Source: Trichobilharzia regenti
Taxonomy: Eukaryota; Platyhelminthes; Trematoda; Strigeidida; Schistosomatidae
Assembly: GCA_944472135.2 (NCBI GenBank)
Contig: OX235263.1
Span: 2,463,517 to 2,527,516 of the forward strand
Length of the DNA stretch: 64,000 bases
Direction of reading: 5' to 3'
The notes below the pieces were generated by a model that saw only the letters and a list, made by a program, of their open reading frames with translations, made no database searches and was not told the origin of the DNA. The stretch's first letter is position 1; every line of letters begins with the position of its first letter. Shown here one piece after another: positions 12,101 to 25,000 of this stretch. The translations under genes were made by a program, and so were the position numbers.

Positions 12101-15100
12101 AACTCTCAAACAGTATGCAACCACCACCGTCGTTCGAACCCAGGACCTTCAGGTTACAAGGAGAGCTCTTAGATCATTCAGCCACTGGGACTGGATTCGG
12201 TAACCGGCTCATGAATTGCAACTTCTGCCAATTCATGAAATAGCACGACCATTAGGCAATAGCATTGACGGTGAGAATCTGTCTTCCCATTTGGCCTGCT
12301 GTACTCTACTGGTTACGATTTCCTACGAGAACCCACGTAACTAACCTATCTGAATGAGGTCAATCGCCAGTAAGCAGGGTTCGAACCCTGATGGTGAGTG
12401 TGTACTGCTAAGTAGTCCCTAATTAGGCCAAATTAGCCGTCCAGCACTCCCAGGTTTTCCTATGTCAGCTTAATATGCATAATACATTTGCCAGTTGGTC
12501 TTTAGGGTAAATGACTAGCGATTTCAGTGTACTGTTTTGTTATATGCTGACGTATTTTATTGTATTTTACGACAAACAGGTTAAAAGTTATCAGCATTCA
12601 TCTTGAAAATGCAGGTATTCGTTTGAATAATAAATCATGTTAGGTGGAAAATCACTTCACTGAAGGTCACACCAAATCTGTATCCAATCCACGATAATTA
12701 CGGTACACAAATGAACGCACACATCTTAAGTGCATTTCACCTGCTTACATAATTAGTCTTTACAAACACTAAATACTAAAAAAAAACCAAACAATGCTGA
12801 AGGTGTGTACTTTTTTCAGATAAATTTGCATAAAAACGAATATTTTATTAATTCTGATTTATAAAACTTACAAAAAATGGAGTAAGTCCATTGTTCGAAT
12901 CTTCTTCAATGGCTTTTTCTAATAACTCTGTGTCCATTCCATAATGTTCATTCGATTCTATAGCTCTTAATTTTAACAAGCTAATTAGACCAGCTCGTTC
13001 AACAGAACTATGTGCCTAGAGGTTATAAAAACAAACAATAAAAAAAATTAAACTCAATGATAAACGTTATATATACATATATGTCAAAACAAAGTTCACT
13101 TTTAATAGTTTGAATAAATTTGGGCATTCGGTATATGATATTCATCAAAATAAAGGTTTTTTTATATTTCCCAATGAATGACATTAGAGTTTTCTTCAAA
13201 AAACGTCAGACACACACTATGAAACAACCTTGTGCATATAAAAGACCAAATCCCGAAAGATTTTTCTATCTAATTGTGTCTATAAGATAAAATGCTTGGA
13301 ATTTGATGCGATATACATCGGACAAACGTCTCGAGAAATCAAAATCAGAAGGAATGAACACCGTAGAGCATCTATTAGACCACCGAGAAACCCGGTTGAA
13401 CTAGAAAAACTTGAAAAATCATCAGACACTACACTGTAGAATCAGGCGACAAAATTTATTTTGACAATATTGAAATCATCATCCAGGAAAAAACTTCAGG
13501 AATCACAAAGAACGTCCAACATCATCAGAAGCACTCCATATCAAGTGGAATCCAAATTCCCTGAATCGGAACGATGGACTAAAACAGAATCCGACCTGGT
13601 TACAACACCCCCTTCCCCAAATCCAACAATCTACACTTGGTTTTGTTATCTCTACCAGTTGACCAACTTGACAACGAAAAATGACCCCAGACTAACGAAT
13701 GGTGATCAAGTTAGTAAACTTTGTTTTGATAACATAACACATGTACTATTACCTTTGATAATTAGTTTAGTGATCTTCATTACTATTCTGATTTTCAATA
13801 TGTCCTTTTAACTTGACCTTAGTCTATTTTCTCACCCTTAACTCTTTGATATATAGATGCTGAGAGTTTGTAAATTTAGGTTTATTAATACTTTGATAAA
13901 GCTATTAGGATGAAATAGCGAAACGTCAGTAAAAACAATATCGTTTTGTTTTTCACTCATTCACTGGGAAATACAAAACCTTTATTATAATCAATGGTAA
14001 ACGATTCACATAAAAAGCGAACTGATTTCATGATAGGTTTCACCACGAACTGATATCAATTGAGGGACTAGTGAAAATCTGGATGAACCAGAAGAGAATT
14101 GTTTTTAGACCTCTCTTCAGTAATCCTTCAGTAGCATGCACTCAGTACTGTCGCCCCATAAGCTGTACGCCATGAATTCGATCTGTGGTGGTTTTAGGAA
14201 TGTTATATATGTTACAGCTCAAAGCAAGGATGGGGTAACTGTCTAGTGCAACCTGATTTTCATTGATTCTCCTACTAATGTCTGTTGTATGTCCTTATAC
14301 CGACAAAGTTTCCATAGATCCAACTAACTTGAAAGGTGCTATGAGCTGAGTGCCAACAATTAAACCAGATAAGAGTTTCTACTTATAAATTAGAGTGAAA
14401 ATGAATGAAAAAAGTTATTTTCATTCATTGCTTGAGTTGTAAATGTGTTATACAGCCTCAGTAGTACATCTTCATTCAGCTTTTCTATTACTTTCAGCTC
14501 CATCCACAACTGCTGACAAACGCTTACTCTTTCATCACATGGTCTCGTATATGTCACTCTTCGAGGTCCAACTTACCGCTCCCCACAGTTGGGTTCCACG
14601 CGAGAGCTTAACGCTCAGCACTACCCAGCGGTCTTCTTAGAGTACATCTCTATTTCCTTTAAAATATTTGTTGGACCGTAGGTTCTTAGCTGATTCGTTG
14701 CTAGATACCCTTGTTGTTGCTAATCCTTTCTGCTCATCTGATCCCCAGTACGGAGTGATAGCCGTCGTTGATAGTAGTTTGCATGCTGTTTAAAATGCAC
14801 CTGGCGACACGGAGGCCAAGTTTCTGAATCACATGGAAGCGCTAAGGTGACATTAGTGTTAAGGATCCAGATGCTGTTGTGTGTACTGAATGCTGTAAAT
14901 CCCCATATCGATCTCACAGTAATAAAGGTATGTCTTGCTTTCCTCACCCTTCCTTTCACGTCTTCATACATGCCACCCTTTGTAGTTGAAACGATGCCAC
15001 CCAGGCAAGCAAAACAGATGACTTTCTTTAAATTATTTCTTTCGATAAAGATCGATGTTTGTTGCCGATTGGCTAATTTCATAACCCATGTCTACCCTGT

Positions 15101-16014
15101 GTTTCTCTAAATCCCTCCCTATATGTGCTGCCTCTTCTGGCAAAAATATCTCACCAATTTCTTCAAAATAAATGGAACCTATCGCTGAAAAGATACGTAG
15201 AATAAATAAAGATGTGTCAGACATCCATACAGAAGATTGTCGCACAAGTGGGACTCAAACAGAAACCAATGAGCAGCGTGTCTGAGGTTGACGCAGAGGC
15301 GATTGTGTGAGTAGGAGATAACATGATATGGGCAGTCATGTAGCCAGCCAGTTGAAGAAGACTGCAGAGAATAAGAGATGCACTACTGATCTCATACGCT
15401 CCACTGAGAACATAACGGAAGAATTATAAAAGTTTGAGCGAAGAAATAAATATTCCTCTTCAATTAGTTCCTTCATCAGCCGCTCAACAATAATATTAAG
15501 TTTTTGATTCTACACCAAAAGGTCCACTAATCAAGTTGTTATTCTAGTCAATCAGCTTCAGGGATCGAGGGGCTGAAAATCAAAGGGATAAAAGTCGTCA
15601 AAACAATTAGCTAATAGATGTTAGTAGCAAGATATCTAGGGATATGCGTTTCTACCTTTTAGGTCACGAATATTACCCAGTTCTTCAGTTTCAGTGTTTC
15701 ATTTTAACAGCCTGGTGAATCAGAAATCTAACAAAAGTGCACTTAAACAAAGCAAGAAAAACAATTGTACCGGGATAATATAAGCTCATCTTTACTTATT
15801 ATTTCGAGGATTCTTCTCAACTGGTTACAACCTGAACATTAAAAAATATGAATTACATTAAAGATATGAACATACTTTTCCACAATCACAAGGAGTAATT
15901 GGTAGGAAGTAAAAGTAACATTAGTCCGGAATAATTTAACTGATTAGGAGTTACAAACACTGACTATTTATAGAATAATTAGACAATTAGGCTTGGAAAC
16001 AAAAACAGGGTTGC

Positions 16015-16088
<74 letters not shown>

Positions 16089-19000
16089 AGAAACAAGGTT
16101 TAGCGAGAAAGAGCATAACAAAAAAGTAGATTACGTAACTAAAGAAAACGTCTTATCTAATAGCCAGTAGAAAAGAGAAAGAAAAGAAACAAGGTAGTAT
16201 GAGTCATGTTTAGATGAGAGAGTAGAGTTTTCTAAACATGAAAGAGGTGACTCATGAATGTTGTATATTTTTGTTATCACCAGGGCAGTGCAAGATTCAC
16301 CACTGTCTCTTTCTGCGTACATAGATTTGGTTTAAGTCGTTTGATGGCAATTGCTTCAGAAAAGCGTAGCAAGCTAGGTTTATTTTGCTTGTTGATTATT
16401 TTGAACGACTTCAGGTTGTCTACAATATGACCAGTGTCCAATAGATGACCAGCAATCGCACTGTTTATTGCTTCTGGACCTTTCAGTCTCAGGTTCTTTG
16501 GTATGGGTTCATAAATGCCGACACTAACCCTTCTATCTATTCTTTCAGTGTATGTGCTTTAGCACGTACATGTAAGTTGGTAGACACAGTTGGAGGTAAA
16601 ATGAAGTGGGTATTTGTCCACTTTTGATCGTCTCAAACAACTAGTTGTTTGATAAACACATACAAGCTTGACGGCTGGATATGTTCTTTTCAGGGCAACG
16701 TTCAGTCTGCATCTTATTCTACTAGCAGTATCGTCACCTTTGAATGCAAGCTGCAGAAAGATAGGCTTTTTATCTACTGTGCTGCTTTTCACTTTTTAAA
16801 CATGACGTCTCCCATACTTGTCGATGAACTTTTGTGGGTAACCGTTGTCGCGTAGGCATTTCTCTACAATGAGTATCTCTTCTTCAATCTTTTCTTCGGA
16901 ACACAATTCTCACCAATCCTTTTTTGTAACTTATAGGGCAGAAGCTTTTAAAGTTAGGGTAATTCGCCCTTCAGTTATCTTTTCTGTGTATATATCTCAC
17001 GATTTTGCCCAAATCAATGTCACGAATACATTCATGATATCGCTGGATGTATCTCCCTTAATCAGCAACACGCCTTTGATGAAAACACTTGATTATATAG
17101 GTAATAAATTGATAAAGCGAGGTATAGAGATTGGAATTCCTGCGTCGTCCAGAAGGAATTTTTTGTAAGTTGTAGAATGAACGTAAACTTTCTGTTCAAT
17201 AAAGAAATGTATAGACAGTCAAATGGTTTAACCACGGGACCACTTTTAGGCCTCATCCTAGCAGAATGTTTTCCTGGTGAAACTAGAGAATGGTTCCTCT
17301 TAAAGATGCAATGTATATATTCTTGATTTCTGTTCCCGATATGTCGATGATACACTTAAAGTTTTTAGTGTATTGCATATCCTGCCATGCGCTTCACTAA
17401 AAAAGAAGAAGACAATGACTCTATCGCGTTTTTGGACGTCCTAACGACTAGTCGAACACAACAGAAAAATACGTAAACGATCGCATCGAAACCTACTTCA
17501 ACTAGACAATATACTCACTTCCTGAGTTTCGCGCCTGTATGATACAAACGTGATTTGATTAGATTTCTGGTTCACCAGGCTAGAATTATCTGTCCAAATG
17601 AAATACTGAAACTGAAGGGCTCAGTAATATTCGTGACCAAATAGGTAGAAACGCATATCCTTAGATACCTTGTTACTAACAACTATTAGCTAATTGTTTT
17701 AATGACTTTTATCCTCTTAATTTTCAGCACCTCTACCCTGAAGCTGATTCACTAAAATAACCACTTGATTGGCGGGACTTTTAATGTAAAATCAAAAACT
17801 AATATACTAGTATAGAGCTGCTGATGAAGGAACTAAATGAAGAGGAATATATTTCTTCACCCAGTCTCTTGTTTTTTTTCTAAACGCATTAATGACAATT
17901 TACGGTAATAATAAATAATGACAATGAAACATGTAAAAACGCACAGAAGAAGGTAAACATTTCAGAATTGTTTGCTTACCTGGACAGAATAATAACCGAC
18001 AAGTTTAGATAAGGCTTCATAATTGGTTGCATTTGGATGAAAACATTGATATTCTTTAATAGATTTATTACGTGCAGCCAATAAAGCCACTAGTGTTGAT
18101 TCACTACAACTGCCCTGAAATAAATACACAATAAGGTTAACTATTTATCATAGTCAAGCTTCGAAAACAAGCATACTAAGGAGAGCGGGGCCAATATATA
18201 CATATATATGATGCATTTTGTGTTCTCTTAGAGTACGTGAATTATCCAACATTCAGATACTAATGTAAACGAAACATATAGTTCAGCGAAGAAGCTTATT
18301 CCGGTGAATTTAATTTCTTTAGTCCTACAATCTCACTTACGTACAATTTTTCTAAACGGAGACTTAACATATGACATCCTTAGGAGAAGAATTTTATCTT
18401 TGAGTAGAACATTCTTCTTACTATCACAGTCACGATCTCATGGGTTTCTCCTAGCCTGAGGTTTTTGTGCTTGTGTCATTTAAATACTTCTAAACCTTGC
18501 GAAGTCTTACATAATACCATATTTCCCTCTACCTTCTATATACTCATTCTTCAAGTGATTCATCTTATTACGTAATTAGTCTCCATCCCAAATTCATCGA
18601 CTTTGTAAAGTCTTTCGAAAGTACGGCGTCGATCGAGAGATCATTTGACAATTACTTCACCACTACGGGGCGTCATCGACAATCATACATCTCATCCAAC
18701 AGTTATACGACAATGCTGCATACCGCCAAGTAATCCACAACGGGAAACTTACGGAAGCCTTCGAAGTGAGGACGGGAGTGAGACAAGGCAGGCTGGCTGC
18801 CTACTATCGCCAATGATCTTCCTGATTACAGTAGATTGGATAATGAGAGAGACAACGGTCAATGAGGAAACAGGCATAAAATAGACCCGCACAAAAATCT
18901 TGGAGGATCTGGACTACGCCCGCGATGATATATGTCTGATTTCCCACACACTGGAAGATATACAAGTGAAAAACAACAAGTTGTTAGAAGAGGCATCCAG

Positions 19001-22000
19001 AGAAGATAGGACTTCAGGTGAACATAGATAAAACAGAGGTGATGAAGATTCCTGGCCAACACCAACAGCAACAGCAACAACTACAGACAAAAATCAGCTA
19101 ACATGAATGGGAGAAATCTGAAAGAAGCAACCCCCTTTACCTGCCTACCTACCTACCTGGGAAGCATTGTTTCAACTACAGGCCAGCGGAACTGACGAGG
19201 ATATCAAAGCAACGAGGATCGGAAAAGCAAGACAAGCTTTCATTACTCTCAAGTCTGTGTGGAGGTCAACAGCCCCACTCACCATCAAAAATAAGATCTG
19301 GATTTTCAACTACAATGTGAAGTCAGTCAGAGCTACTCACTATACGGATCAGAGACTTGACCAGCGCGTCATAAAGAGCATCTCAAACAAACTACAGACC
19401 TTCAACAACAGTTGTCTTCGCTCAATACCACTCAAGATCAGATGACCGACCAGAAAAGATCAGCAACAGGGATCTCTGGCAATCAGCGAACCAACCAATC
19501 AGGAACCGATTTTGCAACGGATAAGCAGGAAGAAATGGATATGGATTGGCCATACTCTGGGGAACCCATCAAGTGACATCACTAGACAAGCCATCGCTCT
19601 AGGGGAACCCTACAGAAAGGGAAGCGGGGAGTTGGTCGTCAGTGTGAGGGTTGGGTGACTTGGAGGAGGTGATGTGAAGAGGAGATGAAAGTATGTGGGC
19701 AGACTTGGAGTGGGATGAAAAAGGTGTCAGAAAACAGGAGGCTGTGGAGACGCGCATCTGAAGCCCCATGTTCCTCTGGGAATTGAAGGATATAATAATA
19801 ATACTTGTTCAAGTCTTCTTATGCACTAAATAATATTAACAGCTATGATTGTGACAATTAATCACTTTTGTTTCTACCTTATTACATGAAAAGATAATTG
19901 TATATAAATGCGTTTGTACAACTTTAAGAGGAGAATGAAATCACCGAAATTAGCCTATTCGCTGAGTTAACGTTTGGTGCTATCTGTTTCATCCTTTCAC
20001 ACACAAATTCACTATGATTTAAAGTATTATCCATCTTGGTAGACGGCAGTGTATTATCCTATAAGCGTAGCTGCCTAATATTAATCAGTTGAGTTTCCTG
20101 GGATTACCAATTACTTCAAGGTAAGTTTTTCCATTCAGAAAATCATCAACAATTAAGGGCAATCGCTAGTTTTTTTCATCACTGCACATTTATGCACATC
20201 ATGATGAAGCTTAATACTGGCAACCATTGAATTTCTAACCAGTGGTTTAAAAGCAAGTCGCTTGTAGAATGAATTAACGGTACTTGGTTCGATAAATAGC
20301 TAAGTTCTAGTTGCACACTGTGTGTGTGAATTTCAAAGTAGGACTAAACTGGCATTCTCTACTCGCTGATGGACGCTAGCATCTTAACTGGCGTCATTCA
20401 ATGATAGATAAGATCTACACAGCATTTAGTGCTTCTTATTTTCGGTTATATATGTCCAAACCAATTTCACTTCTAACAATTTGAAAAAAATTGGGCACTA
20501 AGTATATGATATTCATTATAATAAAGGTTTTTTTGCATTCACCAATGAATTAAAAACAAAACTATATTGCTTTTACTAACGTTTCAATATTTAACAGTCC
20601 TGATAGCTTTATCAAAGTATTATTAAACGGAAATTTACAAAATCTCAGCATATTTATTTTATTTATTTATTTTTGATTTACAGCTGGATTCCACACCGTA
20701 TTTTTGGTACAAGTGTGGAATTTTCAGCGTGGATATCGGTAGCCCGAAATTCGCAGGCCGACCATAGATATCAGGTGTGCGTCGGCGTGGGCTCGAACCC
20801 CGGACCATGTGCATGGTAGGCGAGGATCCTAACCACTTTGCCACCGACGCACATAGGTGAGAAAATAGACGGGTTAGGTCAAGTTAAAAGGACATATTGG
20901 AAGTCAAAGTAACAATGAATATCACTAAACTAATTATCAAAGGTAATAGTGTATCTGTTATTATATCAGAACAAAGTTTACTAACTTGATCATCGTTTGT
21001 CAGTATGGGGTCATTTTTGTTGTCAGGTGAAGGAATATGAAGGAATTTCACTTTTGATTTGAAAAAAGAATAACAAACTACTTAAAAAGCTTACGACTAG
21101 CTTTTCCAAAACGTGTAATGTTTTCCTAAAAGCTTGTAAGAGTTGTTTCGTTTATACACGTGGTTGCTAAACAAGTCTACCTGACGGTAACATTTATTAC
21201 CAAAAACCCCATTCAATTAGATAGGTGAGTAGTTACCTAGGTTCTAGTGAAAAGTCTTGATCAGTAGGGTGCAGCAGGTCGGGTGTGAGGACAAATACTT
21301 GCCGAGGACATTGGTTGGTGGTTGCGCTATATCATGAACTGGTAGAGGTTAGAATTCATGAACCATTGGATCGAGTCCCAGTGACTTAATACTCTACAAG
21401 CTAGCTCACCTTGTGACCAGAAAGTCCTGAGTTCGAACGATGTCGGCGGGTGTGCACTGATGAAGAGTCCCAAACTAGGCTAACGAAACAGCTTTTCAGT
21501 ATTCCCAGTGCGGCTTTTTCAAAAGTTTTTTAATTGACTAATGTCAGCTCATGACGAAATCCCGTAACAAATCAAGGTCTTACTCCTTAATAAATATTCC
21601 TAACAGAAATGAGATATATAGGATACACACACTGAGGAGAACATTGTTGAATGGTACCCTGAAAGGAAACAACGAGTAGCACGAAGACTCGAGGCTGACT
21701 TATGAGTGGAGGTGAAAGTTCATAGGACACTGTAAAACCACATAAAGAAGACCGCAGAAGAAAACGACAAAAGGGGAGATATTCTGTACAAGTATTGTGT
21801 TCAACCTGCAATTCAAGGGGACAATAATAATTATAATTATGTGACAAACACTACTATATGATGTGATTGATTTCCCATCACCCGTATTAATCAATTATTA
21901 CGTATTAATATATCCTTCAATTCCTAGAGGAACATAGGGCTTCAGCTGCGCGTCTCCACAGCCTCCTGTTTTCTGACACCTTTTTCATCCCACTCCAAGT

Positions 22001-25000
22001 CTGCCCACATACTTTCATCTCCTCTTCACATCACCTCCTCCAAGTCACCCAACCCTCACACTGACGACCAACTCCCCGCTTCCCTTTCTGTAGGGTTCCC
22101 CTAGAGCGATGGCTTGTCTAGTGATGTCACTTGATGGGTTCCCCAGAGTATGGCCAATCCATATCCATTTCTTCCTGCTTATCCGTTGCAAAATCGGTTC
22201 CTGATTGGTTGGTTCGCTGATTGCCAGAGATCCCTGTTGCTGATCTTTTCTGGTCGGTCATCTGATCTTGAGTGGTATTGAGCGAAGACAACTGTTGTTG
22301 AAGGTCTGTAGTTTGTTTGAGATGCTCTTTATGACGCGCTGGTCAAGTCTCTGATCCGTATAGTGAGTAGCTCTGACTGACTTCACATTGTAGTTGAAAA
22401 TCCAGATCTTATTTTTGATGGTGAGTGGGGCTGTTGACCTCCACACAGACTTGAGAGTAATGAAAGCTTGTCTTGCTTTTCCGATCCTCGTTGCTTTGAT
22501 ATCCTCGTCAGTTCCGCTGGCCTGTAGTTGAAACAATGCTTCCCAGGTAGGTAGGTAGGCAGGTAAAGGGGGTTGCTTCTTTCAGATTTCTCCCATTCAT
22601 GTTAGCTGATTTTTGTCTGTAGTTGTTGCTGTTGCTGTTGGTGTTGGCCAGGAATCTTCATCACCTCTGTTTTATCTATGTTCACCTGAAGTCCTATCTT
22701 CTCTGGATGCCTCTTCTAACAACTTGTTGTTTTTCACTTGCATATCTTCCAGTGTGTGGGAAATCAGACATATATCATCGCGGGCGTAGTCCAGATCCTC
22801 CAAGATTTTTGTGCGGGTCTATTTTATGCCTGTTTCCTCATTGACCGTTGTCTCTCTCATTATCCAATCTACTGTAATCAGGAAGATCATTGGCGATAGT
22901 AGGCAGCCAGCCTGCCTTGTCTCACTCCCGTCCTCACTTCGAAGGCTTCCGTAAGTTTCCCGTTGTGGATTACTTGGCGGTATGCAGCATTGTCGTATAA
23001 CTGTTGGATGAGATGTATGATTGTCGATGACGCCCCGTAGTGGTGAAGTAATTGTCAAATGATCTCTCGATCGACGCCGTACTTTCGAAGGACTTTAAAA
23101 ACCGATGAAATTGAATGTGGTAGAGAGCTGACTACCATTCCTAACTTGTTCAATAACGATCCGTATAGTGGCGATTTGATCAAAACTTGACTTGTTCCTC
23201 CTGAATGCAGCCTGTTCTGGTCGCAGTTTTTCATCAAGTGTGGCGTGTTTGATTCTCTTCAGGATGATGCGGCTTATTTTTTTGCTTTGGATGTACACGA
23301 ACATAATTCCGCGCCAGTTGTTGCATTGACTTAAGTCTCCTTTCTTTGGTAGTTTGAATAAGTATCCGTTCTTGCAATCCTGGGATACTTTGCCCTCTTT
23401 CCACACCTTCTCGAGCAGTGGCGTCATCAAGTCCGCTGTTGTCTGTGGGTCCATTTTCAAGGCTTCCGCTGGGATTCCATCCGGCCCTGCTGCTTTTCCA
23501 GCTTTTAGCATCTTGATTGCATTCCAGACTTCTGGTTTCATCGGAGGGTCGGTGTTTCCTGGTAGGTCTGCTTACGTTGTTGATAGTGTTTGGCGCGTTG
23601 TAGGTGACTGTCGATTTAGGAGTCTTTTGGAGTGTTCAGTCCAGTGTTTTCTTTGCTCCACCTCTTTGGTGAATGACTTTCCGTTGTCATCCTTCACTGG
23701 CTTAATCTGTGTCGAACTTTTGCCCGATAGGTGCCTAGTTGTTTGGTAGATTGTGGTGAGGTCTCCTTTGTCTGCAGCTTATTCCGCTTCACTTGCCTTG
23801 GCTTCATAATATTAATAATAATGACAGCTTTATTCTGCACAAAATATTCAAACAATATACACTATTTTTAGCTGAATTTATCAAGTAAAACAGCAATTTA
23901 AGACATATTATGTCATGTAATACCCTACTCTTCAATCTAAAACAATAACAAAACAAAACAATAATAAATAAATTTAATAATAATCATTTTAATGACTTCA
24001 TTAAATGATTAAAACAAAAATCAGTAGAGTTGATGGAAACTGATGATGACACCTTCTTCAAAATATGTTTAATTTCACTTAGAGTCTAACGCACGTCATC
24101 ATCACACCGTGTTGAGGTGTTTATTTGTATCGTGCTACACATATGTCATTGATTCATATGAACTGTTGAAAATTGAACAATCCCTTATTTATTTTTTTTC
24201 GCAATAAGACATTATGGGACTCATAATTTCTTCTATTTTTTAAATAATTTCGCAGTTATTCTCTGACAGTATCTTGTGAGGAAATCTCATACATATCACT
24301 GATATCATTTTGTGTAATTATTGAAAATTAAAAATGAGGACTTTAACAGAATTTATATACATATATGCATAAAAATTGAACTTGTAATACATTCGGTAGG
24401 CATGGTAACAGATGTCAGTGGCTGATAGATACATATACACATGTGACGAATGCACAAATCAAACTTCATACTATTGAAATAGCGTTAATTATGCTAAATA
24501 TTTGAATTCAGTCTAATATAATTCTACATAGCAGTAATTATTAGATTCTGGAAGCGAAATTTCCCATTTGTCATGTAACTAAGGAAACATGAGTCAGTAA
24601 AGAGATTTCATATCAATCAATAGTTAGTTTGTAGGGATTCGACTTGTTTCATATCTGACCATGGATTGATATCACAGTTGGAGAACGCTTGAAACCCATC
24701 AGGGATTAATTACTGGACAATTACTATTTTGTCCTATTTTACGACTCATTTACAGCTATCCAGCACTCCTTTCTAATGATTCTGTCAGCAGTATCAATCC
24801 GTAATCAAACTAGAAGGAGATTCCATTCACACCTTTACAGGTATTTAGGGAGGGGGGTTATAAGTTATGCCACGGTTATTGACAACAGAGGCCAGAGGCA
24901 ATTACCAGTTGGTGAGAAAATAAATCAGAGTGTGTGAGGGGATAACAGTGACTGGAAAGTTGGAAGGAATCTTACGCAATCTGGAAGTTTGATAACTAAT

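Noticed and set aside
15430..15470. Hammerhead with TTGAGC/GCTCAA stem on the minus strand
   Set aside because: CTGATGA is present but no stem II and no proper GAAA follow, so the fold is not supported.
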